Shown: positions 59,405 through 64,000 of the stretch, one piece after another
Position numbering within the stretch: position 1 is the first letter of the stretch
Layout: the number at the start of each line of letters is the position of its first letter
Assembly: GCF_000213785.1 (NCBI RefSeq)
Contig: NC_015557.1
Location: 744,001 to 808,000, forward strand
Length of the DNA: 64,000 nucleotides
Direction of reading: 5' to 3'
Source: Hydrogenobaculum sp. 3684
Lineage (GTDB): Bacteria; Aquificota; Aquificia; Aquificales; Aquificaceae
Made by a program: the position numbers and the translations under genes
The notes under the pieces: model-generated
Told to the model about the DNA's origin: nothing
The model's database searches: none
The model's input: the letters and a program-made list of their open reading frames with translations, nothing else

Positions 59405-60790
59405 TTATCCTAAAAGTGTTTGAAGTTTTGTTATCTCAGCACTAGAGCTTGCCATTATAGCCTCTACCTGAGAGAATTGAAGTTGAAGTTGTTGCTGTTG
59501 CAAAAGTAAAGATTGCTGCATTTGATATATCTGATTCTCTGTATATGCATAATCTGAAGATATGTTGTTTTCTTCTGTCATCAAAGCCCCGTTTGGAGAG
59601 ATGATATTCATTATAGCCTGGCTCAAACTGCTTACAAAAGCAGTTACGGAGTTGAGGACAGTCTGAGAACTAGTGCTTAGTAAATTTTGAAAGCTATTGG
59701 AATCAAACTGCAATTGCCCTGTTTGATAGTTATAGTTTACAACCCCTAAATTTTCTAGTGGTTGAACTACACTAAGGAGTTGGGTTTTTAAGTTTGTTAG
59801 CATAAAATTGCCCATAAAATCGCCTGGAACTATAAAGGGATTTGCGGAGGTCAAGGAATTTTGAGATGGATAAGTGCCAGGTTTTTCCGTTAAAACGTTT
59901 ATAGGAGTAAGTATGTTGTTTATTTCATTTATAAGATTTGATACGTTGTTTGCCACTTGAGATGTATCCTGAGATATGCTAAGAATTACAGACCCAGTGC
60001 CAGAAAGGTTTAACGTGACTCCACTTATTACGTTTTGAATCTGATTTACATTTGATGTAACACTAGCCCCACCAAAATTTATAACAGCGTTTTGAGCATT
60101 TTGTATATAGTTTTGAGTAAATATACCTGAGCTATCCTGAGCCACTATCACATGCTGAGTAGTGGAAGGAGATGTGGTGAAAGTAGAAGCCCCTTGTTTT
60201 TCTGCAAGCATAAGACTATATGTATTGCCATTGTAAAATATTGAGGCAGTTATATCAGAACCAGCGGTATTGTTTATTTCGTTTACTATGTCTTGTAACG
60301 TGTTTGTGCCGTTGTACGTAATGTTAAATTCTTGAACACCTGGAGTAGTGGCGCTTAAATTGTTGTCAGTGATACCTGAAGATGAAGTGTCTGATCTAAA
60401 AAATAAGGTTATAGTACCACTTTGACCAAGTTGTGTGTTTGCCGATGAAAAGCTTCCTAATAACGATATTTCTGGTTGTGCCAGTTGCTGAACAGTGATG
60501 TTATATGTACCAGGAGCCGTATTGGGCGTAGCTATTGCGTTTAAAACATAAGAGCTTGAACTTATAGCTGTCATGGAGCCTGTGACAGGATTTAATACAA
60601 AGCCCATCATAGTGGAAAATACGGACATCGATTGATTGTATATGTAGTTTACCTCTTGCATTTGATTTTGCATGTAAGCTGCTTGTTGGCTAAGTGATAA
60701 AAGCGGTAAACTACTAGATGACATAACAGCGGCCAAAATACTACCACTGTTAAATAGATTTGAAAATCCAGACAAAGCTATTCCAGCCAT
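59405..60790 (-). CDS. fliD: Flagellar filament cap protein FliD
   Basis: HAP2, the filament cap that folds flagellin at the tip. The N-terminus (LSGFSNLFNSGSILAAVM) and the FliD_N block with SSSYVLNAIATPNTAPGTYN and VQQLAQPE are typical. The centre has a flagellin-IN-like module (ITYNGTNTLQDIVNEIN). The C-terminal FliD block has VLTEKPGTYPSQNSLTSANP and terminal coiled coil (YQMQQSLLLQQQQLQLQFSQ). The 461 residues are normal. Confidence 0.93.
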   Translation of the reverse strand: MAGIALSGFSNLFNSGSILAAVMSSSSLPLLSLSQQAAYMQNQMQEVNYIYNQSMSVFSTMMGFVLNPVTGSMTAISSSSYVLNAIATPNTAPGTYNITVQQLAQPEISLLGSFSSANTQLGQSGTITLFFRSDTSSSGITDNNLSATTPGVQEFNITYNGTNTLQDIVNEINNTAGSDITASIFYNGNTYSLMLAEKQGASTFTTSPSTTQHVIVAQDSSGIFTQNYIQNAQNAVINFGGASVTSNVNQIQNVISGVTLNLSGTGSVILSISQDTSQVANNVSNLINEINNILTPINVLTEKPGTYPSQNSLTSANPFIVPGDFMGNFMLTNLKTQLLSVVQPLENLGVVNYNYQTGQLQFDSNSFQNLLSTSSQTVLNSVTAFVSSLSQAIMNIISPNGALMTEENNISSDYAYTENQIYQMQQSLLLQQQQLQLQFSQVEAIMASSSAEITKLQTLLG

Positions 60791-60793
60791 ATT

Positions 60794-61207
60794 TTATACC
60801 TTCTTATTTACAACAATACCCACTAAATTGTTAATAGCCTCTGCTATTCTTATCATATATTCCGGTGGAATCTCTTTTATTACTTGGTTAGTCTTGTTGT
60901 CTATTATTTTTATAACTAAGCTATCTGCTTTTTTATCCAACGTAATGTTAAGATGTGTGTTTAGATAAGATAAATTTTTAGTGAGTTGCTCTATTGCTTT
61001 TTGAATTTGCTTTTCTAAATTATCTATACTTGTATTGCTATAATCTATGCTTTTTTCATCCTGTAGATTTTGTGTATTGGTGGTATTTTGATCGCCTTGA
61101 GATTGAGGAGCTGTTCTAGGTTGACTCGTTTGAGTATTTTGTATAGTTTGATTATTTAACTGATTTGTCAACACACTATCTAAACCTCCAAGTTCAAGCG
61201 GCGTCAT
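60794..61207 (-). CDS. flaG: FlaG-family flagellar protein
   Basis: The N-terminal half is disordered and Gln/Thr/Asn-rich. The C-terminal 70 residues match FlaG: IEQLTKNLSYLNTHLNITLD, then VIKIIDNKTNQVIKEIPPE. FlaG limits filament length in some bacteria. I chose the ATG at 61207, eight bases after a GGAGG, over the TTG at 61222 that overlaps that site. It is located just before fliD, as in many genomes. Confidence 0.87.
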   Translation of the reverse strand: MTPLELGGLDSVLTNQLNNQTIQNTQTSQPRTAPQSQGDQNTTNTQNLQDEKSIDYSNTSIDNLEKQIQKAIEQLTKNLSYLNTHLNITLDKKADSLVIKIIDNKTNQVIKEIPPEYMIRIAEAINNLVGIVVNKKV

Positions 61208-61251
61208 AACAAAAACCTCCAAGCTTTTATTACAAATAACATATTACTATT

Positions 61252-61704
61252 TCACAATTTTTCAATGATATTATTATCGGCAATTCTTATAAAATTTTTA
61301 GCTTCTTCTATTTTCATCGTTTGTTCCTCATAAGGCTTTATTTTAATAAAAATTCCCTGCATACCTTTTTCAACATGTTTTATAGTATTTACCTCATATA
61401 TTAGGTTGTCATTCTTTATAACATCGTTTTTTTCCAATACGTCCCAAAGGGTTTTCAACATGTTGTCTATATCTCTTCTTCTTTTATCTGGTAAAAATAT
61501 AATAGCTTCAACAGATACCCTGCAAGAAAACGGTTTTTTAAACTTTAGCTTTTTTAGCTGTAAACTTATCTCCCAAGAAGCCTTTGTTTCCCAAGACAAA
61601 ACCTTCCAAGGTTTAAATACAGCTCCGCCCTTTTGCCTTATATACCTGTTTGCTTTTCCTTTTGGAGGCTCTGAAATAAATAGATACAGCGTATCATCTT
61701 CCAT
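61252..61704 (-). CDS. rusA: RusA-family Holliday junction resolvase
   Basis: A 150-residue endonuclease with N-terminal FISEPPKGKANRYIRQKGG and the RusA catalytic block DKRRRDIDNMLKTLWDVLEKNDVIKND, whose aspartates match the metal ligands of E. coli RusA. The Aquifex aeolicus homologue resolves junctions in vitro. RusA is often phage-derived in other bacteria; here it lies in core genes without phage neighbours. The -10 TATATT ends 8 bases before the ATG; pheT diverges after a 16-bp gap. Confidence 0.88.
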   Translation of the reverse strand: MEDDTLYLFISEPPKGKANRYIRQKGGAVFKPWKVLSWETKASWEISLQLKKLKFKKPFSCRVSVEAIIFLPDKRRRDIDNMLKTLWDVLEKNDVIKNDNLIYEVNTIKHVEKGMQGIFIKIKPYEEQTMKIEEAKNFIRIADNNIIEKL

Positions 61705-61720
61705 GATAAAATAATATACT
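61705..61720. promoter_or_regulatory. 16-bp divergent start region between rusA and pheT
   Basis: The plus strand has an extended -10, TGATAAAAT (61704-61712), 8 bases before the pheT ATG at 61721. The minus strand has TATATT 8 bases before the rusA ATG at 61704. As at 58299-58314, there is no room for ribosome-binding sites or separate -35 regions. Confidence 0.55.
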
Positions 61721-63988
61721 ATGTTTGCACCTTTATCAATACTAAGCGAATACGTGGAAATAGAAGATCCTCAATATGTAGCCGATAAACTTTCTATATC
61801 TGGCACTGAGACTACGTTAAAAAGATTTGGTACTGATATAAAAAATGTAAAGGTTGGTGAAATCTTGTCCATACAAAAGCTTGAAAACTTAAATCTATGT
61901 AAAGTATTTTTAGGAGACACCGCTATCGATGTAATAACAAGTGCTTCCAATGTTTACGTGGGTGCTAAAGTACCGGTAGCTGTAAAAGGAGCCTCTTTAG
62001 GTAGTAAAACCATAGATACAAAAACCTTTAAAGGTTTCGAATCTCAAGGTATGCTTTTGTCAGCTTCAGAGCTTGGCTTGGATGATATAGAAGAAGGTAT
62101 CCTAATACTAGATAACAACGTTGAAGTAGGCAAGGATGTAGCGTCTTTGCTTGATTTTGGAGAATATGTGTTAGAATGCGAGATTACACCAAACAGAGGA
62201 GATTTACTTTCTATAGTTGGCATAGCAAGAGAGATAAGCGCCATCACGAACAAACCGTTTAATCTCAACATAGAAAAAGATTTGCCAGAAAAAATAGATA
62301 TAGATATATCAATTGATACTAAAGGATGCTATAGATATGTAGGAAGTGTTGTAGAAGATGTATCTGTTAAAAGCTCAACACTTTTGCTTAAAAAAACTCT
62401 TTGGAAGATGGGTCTTAAAACTATTTCCAACGTTGTGGATATAACAAACTACGTTATGATGATGTTAGGACAACCTCTTCATGCTTTTGATAAAGACAAA
62501 ATTGGCAGTAAAATTGTTATAAGGCAGGCAAAACAAAAAGAGAAACTTATAGCTTTAGATAAAAAAGAATATGAACTTGATGAGTCTATTATGGTTATAG
62601 CCAACGACAAAGGACCAATAGCTTTGGCTGGTGTTATAGGTGGATTAGATAGCTCCATATCTCATGACACAAAAAACATACTTTTAGAATCTGCTCTTTT
62701 TGATCCAATTTTTGTAAGAAAAGCCTCAAAGACTCTAAAGTTATCAACAGATGCCTCTTACAGGTTTGAAAGAGGTATAGATATAGATATGGCTTTAAAA
62801 GCTTCTTTTTTTGCTTTAAAACTCATAGAGAAAGAAGCGGGTGGCAAAGTGATAGGTTATAATGAAGTAATAAGAGAAGCATTACCTGTTAAAAGGTTCT
62901 TCTTACCTATGAACGATTATATAAGATACACTGCCATTAATTTTGAAAAAGAAAAAATATCAGAAATAGCTAACAAATTAGGTATTCCCAACAAACCTAT
63001 GAGATGCGGTATAGAGTTTGAAGCTCCGTCTCACAGATACTACGATATTGACTCTTCCATAGACCTTATAGAAGAAATCGTAAGAATAACAGATTTTAAC
63101 ACCTTTGAAACAGACCCATTAACACTCTTACCAAAGCCCAACGACAAGAAAGATTATACATATGAAATAAAGAATAAATTGGTAGCCAACGGATTAAAGG
63201 AAGTAATAAATTTAAGCTTCGACAAAATAGAAGACTATGAAGCTCTTGGCTTAGAAAAACCCACTATAGAAATCAAAAATCCCATACTACCTTCTTTTAG
63301 GTTTTTAAGAAGATATCTAACGCCATCTATGATAAGGTTGGCAGATCAAAATGTTAAAAAGCACATATACGACTTTGCTATATTTGAGATATCAGATATT
63401 TTTAAAGAAGATTCCCAATCCACACATATATGTATATTGTTAAGAGGGCACAAGAGAATATACCCTAAAACAAAATGGAATATAAACCATATAAAGGAGA
63501 TAATAAAAGCTATAAACAAAGATGTTATGTTTGGCTTTTCTAATTTATCGTTCCTTCATCCTTATCAACAGGGAAGCCTAAAGTTTGACGATAAAGATAT
63601 AGGGTTTTTTGGTGTTTTGAAAAGCGATATACTACAAGATACAATTATCTGTGAGTTTGAAATTCCTAATAAAGCAAAATATCGTGAAATAAAAGAAATA
63701 TCAAAATATCCACCAATAGTAAGAGACATCTCACTGATAATGAGCATTGATTTTGATGTTCAAAAGCTTATTATTCTCATAAGAGAGTTTTTTGGAAGCA
63801 TGCTAGAAAATGTTTTAGTATTTGATTTTTATAAAGGAGAGCAAATAGAAGAAGATAAGAAGAGCGTAGGTTTGAGACTTAGCTTAAGAGCCCTTGATAG
63901 AAGTTTAGAAGATGAAGAAGTAAACGTTCTAATAGAAAAACTGTTAGAACGTCTTAAAGAAGAGGGTATAGAGCTTAGATTTGCTTAG
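61721..63988 (+). CDS. pheT: Phenylalanyl-tRNA synthetase beta subunit
   Basis: A 755-residue beta subunit of the (alpha-beta)2 enzyme. It has an N-terminal tRNA-binding OB domain (about 35-145, GSKTIDTKTFKGFESQGML), the B3/B4 editing domain with LECEITPNRGDLLS, the B5 domain, the pseudo-catalytic core and a C-terminal anticodon-binding FDX-ACB domain (KYPPIVRDISLIM, LSLRALDRSLEDEEV). Its partner pheS is not adjacent in the window. The gene ends 12 bases before the right edge. Confidence 0.97.
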   Translation: MFAPLSILSEYVEIEDPQYVADKLSISGTETTLKRFGTDIKNVKVGEILSIQKLENLNLCKVFLGDTAIDVITSASNVYVGAKVPVAVKGASLGSKTIDTKTFKGFESQGMLLSASELGLDDIEEGILILDNNVEVGKDVASLLDFGEYVLECEITPNRGDLLSIVGIAREISAITNKPFNLNIEKDLPEKIDIDISIDTKGCYRYVGSVVEDVSVKSSTLLLKKTLWKMGLKTISNVVDITNYVMMMLGQPLHAFDKDKIGSKIVIRQAKQKEKLIALDKKEYELDESIMVIANDKGPIALAGVIGGLDSSISHDTKNILLESALFDPIFVRKASKTLKLSTDASYRFERGIDIDMALKASFFALKLIEKEAGGKVIGYNEVIREALPVKRFFLPMNDYIRYTAINFEKEKISEIANKLGIPNKPMRCGIEFEAPSHRYYDIDSSIDLIEEIVRITDFNTFETDPLTLLPKPNDKKDYTYEIKNKLVANGLKEVINLSFDKIEDYEALGLEKPTIEIKNPILPSFRFLRRYLTPSMIRLADQNVKKHIYDFAIFEISDIFKEDSQSTHICILLRGHKRIYPKTKWNINHIKEIIKAINKDVMFGFSNLSFLHPYQQGSLKFDDKDIGFFGVLKSDILQDTIICEFEIPNKAKYREIKEISKYPPIVRDISLIMSIDFDVQKLIILIREFFGSMLENVLVFDFYKGEQIEEDKKSVGLRLSLRALDRSLEDEEVNVLIEKLLERLKEEGIELRFA

Positions 63989-64000
63989 TTTAAATAAAAG

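Overview
The window is compact, AT-rich chromosomal DNA from a thermophilic bacterium of the order Aquificales. An AT-rich member of the Aquificaceae such as Hydrogenobaculum fits best, but that is inferred from gene content and composition. The main pointers are a detached beta subunit of leucyl-tRNA synthetase carrying KMSKS, a BpsA-type branched-polyamine synthase, a chromosomal RusA resolvase, a cbb3-type oxidase, GC-rich rRNA in AT-rich surroundings, and long operons of unrelated genes. I see no prophage, insertion sequence, CRISPR array or defence island.

Layout: 1-4.7 kb holds the end of pyrC (+), then a minus-strand run of a GAF/GGDEF/EAL protein, leuS-beta and a LexA/S24-type regulator. 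4.8-8.6 kb is a minus-strand cytochrome oxidase operon (diheme cytochrome c, CcoN, CcoO, two small membrane proteins) with a clear promoter and terminator. 8.8-21.4 kb is one apparent ten-gene minus-strand transcription unit: bpsA, manC/algA-like, comM, a WbaP-type sugar-phosphate transferase, panC, accD, holA, a FlgN-like gene, flgK and flgL. 21.7-26.9 kb (+) has uvrB, kdsC, a D-2-hydroxyacid dehydrogenase and an orphan MCE protein. 26.9-28.2 kb is a TagF-like transferase.

28.3-33.4 kb is a complete rRNA operon on the minus strand (16S, tRNA-Ile, tRNA-Ala, 23S, 5S) with long processing stalks and a consensus promoter, directly downstream of fur, a thioesterase and glnE (33.4-36.9 kb). 37-44.2 kb has a class II photolyase (-), then a plus-strand run: rdgB, a small membrane protein, trxB, a broken EAL remnant, ribE, a TetR regulator, TolC and HlyD. 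44.2-51.5 kb has miaB (+) against a minus-strand cell-division/RNA operon: BioH-like hydrolase, rph, HDAC-like, rsmH, ftsL-like, ftsI and a CinA/PncC protein. groES-groEL follow, then a GT39 transferase and dgt (-), hisIE and an IscA-type protein (+), MidA-type methyltransferase (-), rimI-like (+), a late flagellar cluster (flaG, fliD, fliS, FliT-like) behind rusA (-), and pheT (+).

No single undescribed system stands out. The most striking pattern is regulatory: at about fifteen transcription-unit heads a -10 hexamer sits only 6-9 bases before the start codon with no Shine-Dalgarno sequence, implying leaderless mRNAs. Downstream genes and groES, by contrast, carry strong Shine-Dalgarno sites. 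Two divergent pairs share 16-bp gaps in which both -10 elements overlap. Both rRNA processing stalks also carry the same 8-nt element with a G-G mismatch.
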